A DNA stretch of 64,000 bases, from assembly GCF_902459535.1 (NCBI RefSeq), contig NZ_LR699556.1, positions 1-64,000 of the forward strand. The letters run 5' to 3'. The position numbers were made by a program, and so were the translations under genes. Each line of letters begins with the position of its first letter. Position 1 is the stretch's first letter. Shown one piece after another: positions 56,214 to 64,000 of this stretch. Under the pieces are notes generated by a model. It was not told the origin of the DNA. It worked only from the letters and a program-made list of their open reading frames with translations, and did not search any database. This stretch comes from Paraburkholderia dioscoreae. GTDB taxonomy: Bacteria > Pseudomonadota > Gammaproteobacteria > Burkholderiales > Burkholderiaceae.

Positions 56214-56239
56214 GAAAAAAACCCTGGCATTGCCAGGGT
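56214..56239 (-). terminator. Intrinsic terminator of the recombinase operon
   Basis: Minus strand: ACCCTGGC-AAT-GCCAGGGT followed by seven T. An 8-bp perfect stem with a 3-base loop, 178 bp after the recombinase stop. The DNA between 55941 and 56213 and up to 56416 carries no gene. Confidence 0.85.
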
Positions 56240-56416
56240 CTGAACACACACGCGCAAGGAGAAAGACCAGAGCACGCACCCCAAGCATACATATTTGCGT
56301 GTTCGAAAGGTGCGAATGTGTCTCTCAGCAACGGACGTCCGCCATGGCCACCTCGTAGCAGGCATAAAAAATACGTACACGGTGATCAACTAGCGTAAGA
56401 GCCGGGCGCATAGCCT

Positions 56417-57367
56417 TCAATATGCCACTTTGAACGTCGGCGAGTCCTCCGGGCGCCCCTTGCGCCTATCGTAAATTCGCGTCGTGGCGATATTGGCGTG
56501 CCCGAGCCATTCCTGCACCTTGGCGATGTCGGCTTCATGCTCGAGTGCATTGGTAGCGGCGGTGGCGCGAAGGCTGTGCACGCCAAATCCCTGCAGCTGG
56601 ATCCGGGCCTTGGCCGCATAGTTCAAGACGACTTTGTAAACCCCGTCGGCGGTCAGGCCTGCGCCGGTCTTGCGCCGGACTGGCTGGAACAGGGGCGCGG
56701 CCGGGGTATCGCCGTGACCGGCGACTTCTAGATAAGTATGGATCCGCTCTGCGCTACCTGGGTGAAGCGGCAGATAACGCAGCTTATTACCCTTGCCGTG
56801 GATCCGCAGATGCAGCACGCCGCGCCGGGCTTGAATATCACGGACCTTCAGCAGGCATAGCTCTTCGCGGCGCAACCCGTGATAGAGCAGCACCGACAGA
56901 AGCGCACGGTCGCGTTTGCCCTTGAGCGTTTCCGGATCTGGCGCGTCGAGCAGAGCCCGCGCCTGATGATCGCCGAGCGCCGATGTCTTTCCCTCCCCAC
57001 TCTCCACTTTAGGCCGCTTTGCGCCTTTGACCGGATTGGTTTCGACAGCGTTCTTTTCACACAGGTATTCGAACAGCGACGATAGCGCGGCGAGCTTGCG
57101 CCGGATCGTCGCGCCCGACAGCGCGCGTTCCTCGAGCACCTTGCGCCATGCCAGCACATGCGCACGGGTAACGATGCGGAACTCATCTGGCCGCGTGATG
57201 CCGGCAAAGCCCATGAAGTCCTGCAGATCAATCCGGTACGCGCGGCGGGTACGTGGATTATCCAGATTGGCGAACCATTCGACTTCTGCCGGTACAGCCG
57301 CCAGCTGGTGGAACTGGGCAGCGGTCAGGCGTTTACCGGGTTCAACTGGCCTCGACAGTACGGACAT
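56417..57367 (-). CDS. Tyrosine recombinase, XerC/D-like
   Basis: 316 residues. SAM-like N-terminal domain (VEWFANLDNPRTRRAYRIDLQDFMGF) and full catalytic set: R in HGLRREEL, K in GKGNKLRYLP, HxxR in HSLRATAA, H in WLGHANIATT and Y in RIYDRRKGR. The length is that of Xer-type enzymes. The ATG lies inside the 3' end of the small partner gene (26-bp overlap), so the two are co-translated. Probable role: resolving dimers or multimers of this replicon, acting at the 11-6-11 palindrome at 57651. That site choice is inference. Confidence 0.92.
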   Translation of the reverse strand: MSVLSRPVEPGKRLTAAQFHQLAAVPAEVEWFANLDNPRTRRAYRIDLQDFMGFAGITRPDEFRIVTRAHVLAWRKVLEERALSGATIRRKLAALSSLFEYLCEKNAVETNPVKGAKRPKVESGEGKTSALGDHQARALLDAPDPETLKGKRDRALLSVLLYHGLRREELCLLKVRDIQARRGVLHLRIHGKGNKLRYLPLHPGSAERIHTYLEVAGHGDTPAAPLFQPVRRKTGAGLTADGVYKVVLNYAAKARIQLQGFGVHSLRATAATNALEHEADIAKVQEWLGHANIATTRIYDRRKGRPEDSPTFKVAY

Positions 57368-57611
57368 GATTTTCTCCAGGCAGCTCAGCGCCTTGGGCGC
57401 GGATCAGCGCGATCAGTTCGCCGGTCGTGATTTCGAACCGGTATTCGCGGCGGAGCCCGACCTTTCGCTCGTCGATCTCGACGAGCAGCACGCTTTTGCC
57501 GTCCCCGCTCGCCTGCAGGTGCACCGAACGGCAAAGACGACCCGTTTCTGTGTCGCACTGCGTGAGCAGGCCCATCTCTCCACTTGCTCCTCTGACTGCG
57601 AGTTGCCCCAT
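57342..57611 (-). CDS. Small partner protein of the recombinase, 89 aa
   Basis: MGQLAVRGASGEMGLLTQCD, GRLCRSVHLQASGDGKSVLLVEID and EYRFEITTGELIALIRAQGAEL. A small mixed alpha/beta protein, no known fold by eye. Overlap with the recombinase and a decayed second copy elsewhere in the window argue that it works with the enzyme, perhaps as a directionality or accessory factor. Start at ATG 57611; the longer frame upstream would run through the palindrome and has no family likeness. Confidence 0.7.
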   Translation of the reverse strand: MGQLAVRGASGEMGLLTQCDTETGRLCRSVHLQASGDGKSVLLVEIDERKVGLRREYRFEITTGELIALIRAQGAELPGENHVRTVEAS

Positions 57612-57650
57612 GCCATCCCCGAATAAGCTCACCTTAAAGGCAATGACAAT

Positions 57651-57678
57651 ACTATTGATAACATATTTTATCAATAGT
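57651..57678. other. Xer/dif-like recombination site
   Basis: ACTATTGATAA-CATATT-TTATCAATAGT: two perfect 11-bp inverted arms around a 6-bp non-palindromic spacer, the exact geometry of Xer sites such as dif (TAA-6-TTA centre included). It is 40 bp upstream of the small partner gene of the recombinase. It could instead be an operator of that promoter. The stretch from 57679 to 58412 shows no gene and no clear element. Confidence 0.65.
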
Positions 57679-58412
57679 AAAATACGTAGGGTGACGTGCG
57701 TCAGCGACCCGAGCACCGCGAAGCGGCCTGATGTCTGTGATGCTCGAAGAGGGGGCAACGTCAATGTGAGAATGAGCCTGGCAGTGGAGCAGATCATAAC
57801 GACAGCATCACCGCCGCAGTCTTTTGGCGCGCTTCGATGTCGAGTTCAGCAGTTAAAACTCCTGGGCGCGCAACACCGCCGAGATGAATGCACACTCTGC
57901 TGGTGTCGCAGGTCCCAAGGTTCTAACTCCATTCACCGTCTCCATTTGCACCAGAGTCTCTCGGCTACTTTTGATGGCCGTCAATTCTCATAAATCAGTG
58001 TTTTCTTGGTTTGAATGAGCCGATTTTTCATTGTGCCCGGAGCCAACATCCCGCATTGAGCCGTTAATTGCCAATGTAAAACGTTTGCGTAAAGAAAGGC
58101 TGGCGCGATCTCGCCGATATTATTGTATCGAGCCCTAACGTGCGTTCGCCAAAATGCAACGCAGAGGTAAAAAGATGTAACGAATTTTCTAGAAAGTCGC
58201 GTTAGAATGCGCAGCGTTGGCATCTTGAGGCACCCTCGCAAATCGAGGCCGCATAAAATCCAGCCGGCAGAGGCAATACCCGATCGGTTTGTTCAGTAAT
58301 TTTATCAGCACCTGAAATCACCGCAAACAAGCGATCGGCCAATACTGGGTGGAACACTAATTCACCCGTCGCACTCAGCCGGCGATTAATATTTAAAAAG
58401 AGATTCAGGACC

Positions 58413-59627
58413 ATGCCGACGAGGATTCTGTCGATTTTCGGCACGCGGCCGGAGGCCATTAAAATGGCGCCGCTTGTCAAACAACTCGAAGAGAGCCCCG
58501 AGATCGAATCGGTGGTTTGCGTGACAGGCCAACATCAGAAGATGCTCGATCAAGTGCTCGACCTGTTCGAAATCAGGCCGCATCACAATCTCGCGCTGAT
58601 GACAGGCAATCAGACACTCAACGGTTTGGTCTCACGCCTGATCGGCTCCGTTGACGAAGTGCTCGCCGCCGTCGCACCCGATCGCGTTCTGGTGCACGGC
58701 GACACCACTACGGCATCGGCTGCGGCGCTGTCCGCGTTTCACAGGCGCATTCCGATCGGTCACGTAGAAGCAGGGCTGCGCACCGGCAATCTGTTGCAGC
58801 CATGGCCGGAAGAGATGAATCGCCGCATTGTCGATGTGATGAGCGATCTGATGTTCGCGCCCACTGCGGGGTCGAAGGCGAACCTCGTGCGGGAGGCACT
58901 GCCCGGCAAGATCGTCGTGACCGGCAATACCGTGATCGATGCGCTCAATCTCACCACCGCGCGGATCGATAGCGACGCGGCGCTGCGCACTGAACTTGAC
59001 GCCCGCCTGCCATTTCTCGACGGCGCCCTGCCGGTGCTTCTTGTCACCGGACATCGGCGCGAGAGTTTCGGCGCGGGTCTCGCGAATATCTGCGCGGCGC
59101 TCGCCGATCTGGCCCAGACCAATGCGGTGCAGATCGTCTATCCCGTGCATCTGAATCCGAACGTGCGCGGCCCGGTGCAGAACAGCCTCGGCCGCGCGCG
59201 CAACGTGCATCTGATCGAGCCGCTGGATTATCTCGGTTTCGTGCGTCTGATGCAGCGCGCCTCGATCATTCTCACAGACTCGGGCGGCGTGCAGGAAGAA
59301 GCGCCTGCGCTCGGCAAGCCGGTGCTGGTGATGCGGGAGATCACCGAGCGGCCGGAAGCGGTCGCGGCGGGCACGGTGCGCCTCGTCGGCACGCAGCGCG
59401 AAGCGATCGTGCGGGCGGTGACCGGTCTGCTCGAGGATGCGCACCAGCGCGACGGCTTCGCGCAGCGCATCAATCCTTATGGCGACGGTCACGCGTCCCG
59501 GCGCATCGTCGCGGCATTGACGGGCCGCCCCTACGTGGAATTCGACGCAGCGGCCTCTCAGGCAAGCAGCCCGGACCGCAGCGGTCACGCGCTTTCGCAG
59601 GAGGCTGTCGACGCGGCGCTGCCGTGA
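58413..59627 (+). CDS. wecB: UDP-N-acetylglucosamine 2-epimerase (non-hydrolysing)
   Basis: 404 residues, WecB/MnaA family. Motifs: FGTRPEAIKMAPL (10-22), TGQHQKMLDQVLDLF, HGDTTTA, HVEAGLRTG (catalytic region), TGHRRESFG, LNPNVRGPV and TDSGGVQEEAPALGKPVLVMRE. It turns UDP-GlcNAc into UDP-ManNAc. The last 30 residues are a variable tail. CAGGACC precedes the ATG. No UDP-ManNAc dehydrogenase (wecC) follows; instead a BcsB-like and an NfrB-like gene do, so the ManNAc is likely to be polymerised directly. Confidence 0.95.
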   Translation: MPTRILSIFGTRPEAIKMAPLVKQLEESPEIESVVCVTGQHQKMLDQVLDLFEIRPHHNLALMTGNQTLNGLVSRLIGSVDEVLAAVAPDRVLVHGDTTTASAAALSAFHRRIPIGHVEAGLRTGNLLQPWPEEMNRRIVDVMSDLMFAPTAGSKANLVREALPGKIVVTGNTVIDALNLTTARIDSDAALRTELDARLPFLDGALPVLLVTGHRRESFGAGLANICAALADLAQTNAVQIVYPVHLNPNVRGPVQNSLGRARNVHLIEPLDYLGFVRLMQRASIILTDSGGVQEEAPALGKPVLVMREITERPEAVAAGTVRLVGTQREAIVRAVTGLLEDAHQRDGFAQRINPYGDGHASRRIVAALTGRPYVEFDAAASQASSPDRSGHALSQEAVDAALP

Positions 59628-59688
59628 AATCCGCCGCAACGCGACTTATTCCCGTGCTCCGCAAGGCGGCGTTTAAAGACTGCGGGTC

Positions 59689-59722
59689 AGCCGGATCCGA
59701 TCCCCTCGGGACCGATCCGGCT
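59689..59722. terminator. Hairpin between wecB and bcsB-like gene
   Basis: AGCCGGATC-16 bases-GATCCGGCT, with further pairing inside the loop (GATCCC/GGGACC). No T-run follows at once, so it may attenuate or stabilise rather than end the transcript. Confidence 0.5.
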
Positions 59723-59782
59723 GTCCGGCAACGCCCTCGTGGTGCTTACTCCTTTCAGCTGCTTCGCTTCATCTTTTAGACG

Positions 59783-62038
59783 ATGGTGACTTTTGCTCCT
59801 GTTTTGCATGTTGTACGCCGTGCAAGTGCCCGCCGTGCCCATGCGCTTTACTCCCGTTCCGCCGCCGTGTCCGTCGCGCTGTGCTGCGCACTCGCTGGCT
59901 GGGCCGGCGCTGCTCGCGCGCAAGGTGACAGCTTCGCCGTCGCGCTGGCGAACGCCGGTGATACCGTCACTAGCCGGTCGGTCGCGCTGACCCGTCTCGG
60001 CATTCGCGACGTCAGCACGCTCGACGCGCCCGACAGCCGCCGCGAGTATTACTTCCCGGTGCCGGCCGGCGTCCCGGTGAGCGACGCGCAGTTGCAACTC
60101 GACGCCAACTATCTGCGCGGCGACGGCGGTCGCACCACGATGCTGGTCACCATCGACGGCGCGCCGGCCCAGGCTCGCGCGTTCACGCAGCCGCAAGGCG
60201 ATGCCGCGGCGACACTGGCGGTCAGCGGTGAGCCGCGCCCGAGCGGTTATGTGCGCATCGGGCTCGGCTGGGCGTCCGTCATCAACGACGTGGTGTGCGC
60301 CGATCAGACCGCGATCGGCAACCTGCTGCGGGTGGCGCCGACGACCCATCTGAGCTATCGCTATGACACCCGCGAAGTCAAGGATCTGCGTACCGCGTGG
60401 ACCGGACTGCCGCCGACTCCGGTGATCGCGATTGCCGGCAAGCACGTCGGCGCGACGAGCTACGACACGGCATGGCGGGTCGCCGCGCTGATGCAGCGCG
60501 ACGGCCGCGAGCCTGTGGTGCAAGGCTGGGCGAAAGTGGGCGACACCGTCGAACTCGGCGCGCTCGACGTGCCTGCGCCGTTGCGAGCGCTGCCCGCGTT
60601 CGCCGCGCTGGCGGCGGGCGGCAGCCATCGGCTGGCCGATCCCGCCGAACTCGGCGCGTTGCTGGTGGCGGCACCGGGGCGCGTGATGCCGGCCGATGTG
60701 ATCGTCGCGGACGACGCGTTGCGCGCCGCGGTGAACGCGTCCCTCGACGCCTTGCAGGCCCAGGCGGCAGGTGTCTCGGCGAGCGCAGCCGATGCTTTTG
60801 CGATGTGGCGCAAAACCACCATGACGCCGCTGGTGGCGCCGCTCTCCGCCGGTGAAGCGCGGCTTGTGCATCTCGCCGGTCAGGCGTCGATCGTGGTCGG
60901 CGACAGTAAGGCTGTGAGTCTGCTGGCGCAGGTCTGGCGGCCGATCAACGTGTCGAACCAACTGGTGGTGCACGAGATCGACAGTGCCGCCAACGGCAAG
61001 TCGGATGTTGTGGCGCTGGCCGCGCTGGGCGGCGAACCGCGCACCGTCGAAGTCTTGCGCGAGGCGTCGTGGACCGCGGCGTTCGATCTGGGCGCGGTGG
61101 CCAGCGGCGGCCGTTTGCCCGCCGACGTCGTGCTCGATCTGGCCGGTACGCCGAATACGCATGGCTCGGCCGTGGTGGCCTCGGTGTATTTTAACGACGT
61201 GCTGATCGGCGCCAAGCTACTCGGCACCGAAGGGCGCGCACAGCAGGTCGTCGCTCATATTCCGCGGTTCGCGCTGGCGGCCCGCAATCAGTTGCGCGTG
61301 ACTTTCCAGCGCCAGTCAGACGCCGGCTGCGCGACCAATCAGGGTTATCCGGTCGAGGTGTTGCCGAGCAGCCATCTGACGCTGGTAAAGGCCGAAGGCG
61401 ACGCCAATTTTGCCGGCATGGTAGCGCGCTTCGCTTCCAGCGCGAGGGTGATCGTGCCGGCCTCGTATCTGGCCGATGCCTTCGAGACGTTGCCGCGGGT
61501 CGCGCGGCTGGCCGACGCTACTGGCGTCGCGCCGCAACGCGCGGTGCTGACGGTGGCGCCCGACGGCCAGAACGTCGCGCCAACCGGTCCTTTCCTCGCC
61601 CTCGATGTGCCGTTGGCGGAGCCGAAATCGCACGTGCGCGTGACAGACAACGGCCTGACAATTCTCGGTCCTGACGAGCGCACGCTCTATGACGTGAGCG
61701 GCATCGCGAATCTGACCGGCGTCGGCGTGATCGATGTCGAGCACTCGGGAAGCACGGCCGGGGTTGTGTATCGCAGCATCGGCGCGCGCGCGCCGGTGTT
61801 GCCGGTGGCGTTGCAGCTGGCGCGCGGCGATGTCGCGGTGGTGGACGGCAGCGGGGTGCTGCGCCAGCTCGACACCGTGCACGCGGGCGGCGTCGAACTC
61901 GGCGACAGCGGCGCGCCGTGGACCCGCGACTGGCTCACGTGGGTGATCCCGGCCGCGCTGGTGAGCGTGTTCGTGGTGGTGCTGCTGTTCGCCGGCTATA
62001 CGCGCCGTCGCAAGCAGCGCAAACAGGGCGGCGAGTGA
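59783..62038 (+). CDS. BcsB-like periplasmic membrane-anchored protein
   Basis: 751 residues, the usual BcsB size. Signal peptide with a long positive start, cut near AARA-QG (about 47). Then BcsB-type domains: GIRDVSTLDAPDSRREYYFPVPAGVPVSDAQLQLDANYL, SHLSYRY-like beta strands, a central flavodoxin-like part, NDVLIGAKLLGTEG and FQRQSDAGC; one C-terminal membrane helix (WVIPAALVSVFVVVLLFAG) and a basic tail. BcsB guides cellulose through the periplasm with BcsA; here the synthase partner is the NfrB-type gene that overlaps by GTGA. So it should guide a ManNAc-type glycan. No ribosome binding site is clear. Confidence 0.85.
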   Translation: MVTFAPVLHVVRRASARRAHALYSRSAAVSVALCCALAGWAGAARAQGDSFAVALANAGDTVTSRSVALTRLGIRDVSTLDAPDSRREYYFPVPAGVPVSDAQLQLDANYLRGDGGRTTMLVTIDGAPAQARAFTQPQGDAAATLAVSGEPRPSGYVRIGLGWASVINDVVCADQTAIGNLLRVAPTTHLSYRYDTREVKDLRTAWTGLPPTPVIAIAGKHVGATSYDTAWRVAALMQRDGREPVVQGWAKVGDTVELGALDVPAPLRALPAFAALAAGGSHRLADPAELGALLVAAPGRVMPADVIVADDALRAAVNASLDALQAQAAGVSASAADAFAMWRKTTMTPLVAPLSAGEARLVHLAGQASIVVGDSKAVSLLAQVWRPINVSNQLVVHEIDSAANGKSDVVALAALGGEPRTVEVLREASWTAAFDLGAVASGGRLPADVVLDLAGTPNTHGSAVVASVYFNDVLIGAKLLGTEGRAQQVVAHIPRFALAARNQLRVTFQRQSDAGCATNQGYPVEVLPSSHLTLVKAEGDANFAGMVARFASSARVIVPASYLADAFETLPRVARLADATGVAPQRAVLTVAPDGQNVAPTGPFLALDVPLAEPKSHVRVTDNGLTILGPDERTLYDVSGIANLTGVGVIDVEHSGSTAGVVYRSIGARAPVLPVALQLARGDVAVVDGSGVLRQLDTVHAGGVELGDSGAPWTRDWLTWVIPAALVSVFVVVLLFAGYTRRRKQRKQGGE

Positions 62039-64000
62039 GCCTGCGCGTCATGGATCTGCATCTGGGTTACTACGCGGCGCAGTACTACGAATTGCTCCAA
62101 TATTGCGCGGGCGTCATTGCCGTGCTGATTCTGCTGTCGAGCGTCGACGACCTGGTCATCGACGCATGGTACTGGGTGCGTGAAGCCTACCGTGCGTACA
62201 CCATCAAACGCGTGCACCGGCCGCTGACCACCGAGCAGTTGCGCGCCCGCGAGGAGCAGCCGATTGCGATCATGGTGCCGGCGTGGCTCGAATACGACGT
62301 GATCGCGGCGATGGTCGAGGACATGGTGCGGGTGCTCGACTACCGCAACTACGTCGTGTTTGTCGGCACCTATCAGAACGATGTGCGGACCATCGCCGAA
62401 GTGGAGCGCATGCGGCGCCGCTACAAGCAGTTGCGGCGAGTCGAAGTGCCGCATGACGGTCCGACCTGCAAGGCGGACTGCCTGAACTGGGTGATCCAGG
62501 CGATCTTCAAGTACGAACAGGAAGCTCGCATCGAATTCGCCGGCGTGGTGCTGCACGATAGTGAGGACATGCTGCATCCGATCGAGCTGAAGTTCTTCAA
62601 CTATCTGTTGCCGCGCAAGGACATGATCCAGCTGCCGGTGGCGTCGCTGGAACGGCACTGGTACGAGCTGGTGGCGGGCACCTATATGGACGAATTCGCC
62701 GAGTGGCACGCGAAGGATCTGGTGGTGCGCGAGAGCATGGTCGGCTCGGTGCCGTCCGCCGGCGTGGGCACCTGTTTCTCGCGGCGCGCGTTGCTGGCGC
62801 TGATCGAGACTACTGGCAACCAGCCGTTCAACACCGACAGCCTCACGGAAGACTACGACGTCGGTGCGCGGCTTGGCAAACTTGGCATGCAATCGATTTT
62901 CGCGCGGTTTCCGGTGCAGTTCCGCTCACGCCGTGCGAGCTGGTTTGGCCTCGGTAAGGATCGTGAGGTCACCGTGACGATGCCGTTGTGCGTGCGCGAA
63001 TTCTTTCCCGATACGCTGCGCACCGCGTACCGGCAGCGCGCCCGCTGGGCGCTGGGTATCGGTTTGCAGGGTTGGCAGCAGACCGGCTGGAGCGGCTCGT
63101 TCGCGAACCGCTATCTGTTGTTCCGTGACCGCAAGGGGATTGTCACGGCGTTTGTCGGCATGATGGCTTATGCGCTGGTGCTGCAATTCCTAGCGTTCAT
63201 GGTCGCCGATGCGCTGGGCCTGTCCGGCGAAATCCCGCCGTCACCCTTCATCGACACCCGCTGGTTGCATGTCGTGCTGTTGCTGAATGCGATCGCGGTG
63301 GTGCTGCGCGTCGTGCAGCGCTGCTATTTCGTGACCCGGCTCTATGGCTGGGAGCACGGGCTGATGGCGATCCCGCGGATGGTGGTGGGTAACTTCATCA
63401 ACTTCCTCGCGGTGTCGCGCGCATGGCGCATGTTTTTGGGCCATCTGGTGACCGGTAAACGGCTCGCGTGGGACAAGACCATGCATGACTTTCCGTCGGT
63501 GGACGGTTTGATGGGCGGGCGCCGCCAGCGCTTGGGCGAACTGCTGCTGTCGTGGCAGGCGATCGACGAAAACCAGCTGGCCGCCGCGCTCGGAGACGAA
63601 CATGCCCGCGAAGCGCCGCTTGGCCGCGTGCTGATGGCCAAGGGCTGGCTGGACGAGGAAACCCTCGCCGAAGCGATTGCGTTCCAGTCCGATCTACCGC
63701 GCGCTGCGCTCGACCCTGTGCAACTGCGCACCGACCGGGCGCGCTTGCCGTTCGAAGTGGCGATCCGTCATCGCGTGCTCGCGCAAGGCAAGGACGGCGA
63801 CGGCCGGGCGATTCTGCTGGCGGCCAGCCCGCTCGGCGACGAGGTGCTCGCGGAACTGGCGCAGGCGCTCGGCCAGCCGGTGACTCAGCAGATCGTGCGC
63901 GAAAGCGAAATCGCCACTGGCCTGCGGGTGCTGCGCGGCGAGCAGGAAGCCTTGGCGGTGGGCGCCGCGCGCGTGCCGTTGATCGGCGATTTACTGATCG
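62035..64000 (+). CDS. nfrB: NfrB-type glycosyltransferase with MshEN c-di-GMP domain (3' end outside window)
   Basis: 655 residues visible, open at the window end. Start GTG 62035 overlaps the previous stop (GTGA); ATG 62050 is possible. Membrane helix, then GT2 core: IMVPAWLEYDVIAAMVEDM, GPTCKADCLNWV, LHDSEDMLHPIELKFFNYL, SAGVGTCFSRRAL, LTEDYDVGARL and QRARWALGIGLQGW, i.e. D, D, D and QxxRW. More helices follow (about 370-460). From about 495 comes an MshEN domain: RLGELLLSWQAIDENQLAAAL and LGRVLMAKGWLDEETLAEAI, the c-di-GMP-binding repeats. E. coli NfrB has the same build and, with WecB, makes a c-di-GMP-controlled ManNAc glycan used by phage N4. Confidence 0.92.
   Translation, partial: MSLRVMDLHLGYYAAQYYELLQYCAGVIAVLILLSSVDDLVIDAWYWVREAYRAYTIKRVHRPLTTEQLRAREEQPIAIMVPAWLEYDVIAAMVEDMVRVLDYRNYVVFVGTYQNDVRTIAEVERMRRRYKQLRRVEVPHDGPTCKADCLNWVIQAIFKYEQEARIEFAGVVLHDSEDMLHPIELKFFNYLLPRKDMIQLPVASLERHWYELVAGTYMDEFAEWHAKDLVVRESMVGSVPSAGVGTCFSRRALLALIETTGNQPFNTDSLTEDYDVGARLGKLGMQSIFARFPVQFRSRRASWFGLGKDREVTVTMPLCVREFFPDTLRTAYRQRARWALGIGLQGWQQTGWSGSFANRYLLFRDRKGIVTAFVGMMAYALVLQFLAFMVADALGLSGEIPPSPFIDTRWLHVVLLLNAIAVVLRVVQRCYFVTRLYGWEHGLMAIPRMVVGNFINFLAVSRAWRMFLGHLVTGKRLAWDKTMHDFPSVDGLMGGRRQRLGELLLSWQAIDENQLAAALGDEHAREAPLGRVLMAKGWLDEETLAEAIAFQSDLPRAALDPVQLRTDRARLPFEVAIRHRVLAQGKDGDGRAILLAASPLGDEVLAELAQALGQPVTQQIVRESEIATGLRVLRGEQEALAVGAARVPLIGDLLI

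Noticed and set aside
58202..58480. Minus-strand frame of 92 codons across the wecB start
   Set aside because: Overlaps the conserved wecB N-terminus in antisense and shows no protein-like pattern.
59687..61162. 491-codon minus-strand frame opposite the BcsB-like gene
   Set aside because: Same antisense effect, His/Arg/Gln-rich, no domain and no start signal.
1..64000. tRNA and rRNA genes
   Set aside because: I saw no cloverleaf with TTCGANNC arms in intergenic DNA and no rRNA sequence; a tRNAscan-SE run would settle it.

Overview
The window is high-GC, rich in insertion-sequence debris, and best fits a Burkholderiales secondary replicon (Paraburkholderia, Caballeronia or Burkholderia chromid or megaplasmid). 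The evidence is a Rep_3-type initiator with 21-bp iterons and a DnaA box, a parAB operon with three identical-type palindromic sites, an 80-bp tandem array that carries the iteron core, and a capsule locus syntenic in part with the Burkholderia pseudomallei type I capsule genes (wcbO-P-Q-R-S-T). The species call is inference from gene content, not from a marker gene.

Layout. (1) 1-9.5 kb is a scrap zone: an intact-looking IS66 transposase, pieces of IS110 and IS256 elements, an unknown gene, a frameshifted lipoprotein gene, a membrane protein, a small winged-helix regulator with a broken second copy, and a porin pseudogene split by a complete IS21-type element. (2) 9.5-45.1 kb is a capsule/surface polysaccharide locus of the ABC-transporter type. 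On the minus strand lie (3' to 5' on the map) manC, a GNAT protein, an alpha-oxoamine synthase, an LpxC paralogue, a 2,552-residue reducing polyketide synthase, an alkaline-phosphatase-superfamily membrane enzyme, an SDR, KpsS, a pyruvyltransferase-like protein, Wzt, Wzm, KpsE, a 1,783-residue multi-glycosyltransferase, a TPR protein, another GT4 and Wza. On the plus strand follow another GT4, KpsC, a wrecked second manC, and a secreted beta-helix protein. (3) 45.6-50.8 kb is the replication and partition region. (4) 51-57.7 kb is an accessory strip of recombination and stability genes: a two-frameshift relic of a small gene, a ParDE pair, a DUF3701-type integrase, a 3' relic of a second tyrosine recombinase, and an intact recombinase with its small partner and an 11-6-11 bp palindromic site. 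(5) 58.4-64.0 kb holds wecB, a BcsB-like periplasmic protein and an NfrB-type glycosyltransferase with a MshEN domain, cut by the window end.

How the genes work together. ManC would supply GDP-mannose; the GT4 enzymes assemble the chain; KpsS/KpsC build a beta-Kdo linker on a lipid; Wzm/Wzt export through KpsE and Wza. The polyketide synthase, LpxC-like and alpha-oxoamine synthase genes overlap or abut, and the synthase has no visible thioesterase, so I suggest they make an unusual lipid or amino-lipid used by the capsule. The last three genes match, in order of reaction, the c-di-GMP-controlled ManNAc-glycan pathway known from E. coli as the phage N4 receptor (WecB plus NfrB), here physically linked to a BcsB-like protein. 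The minus-strand capsule genes are closely packed with ATGA or TGATG overlaps, which points to one or a few long transcripts.
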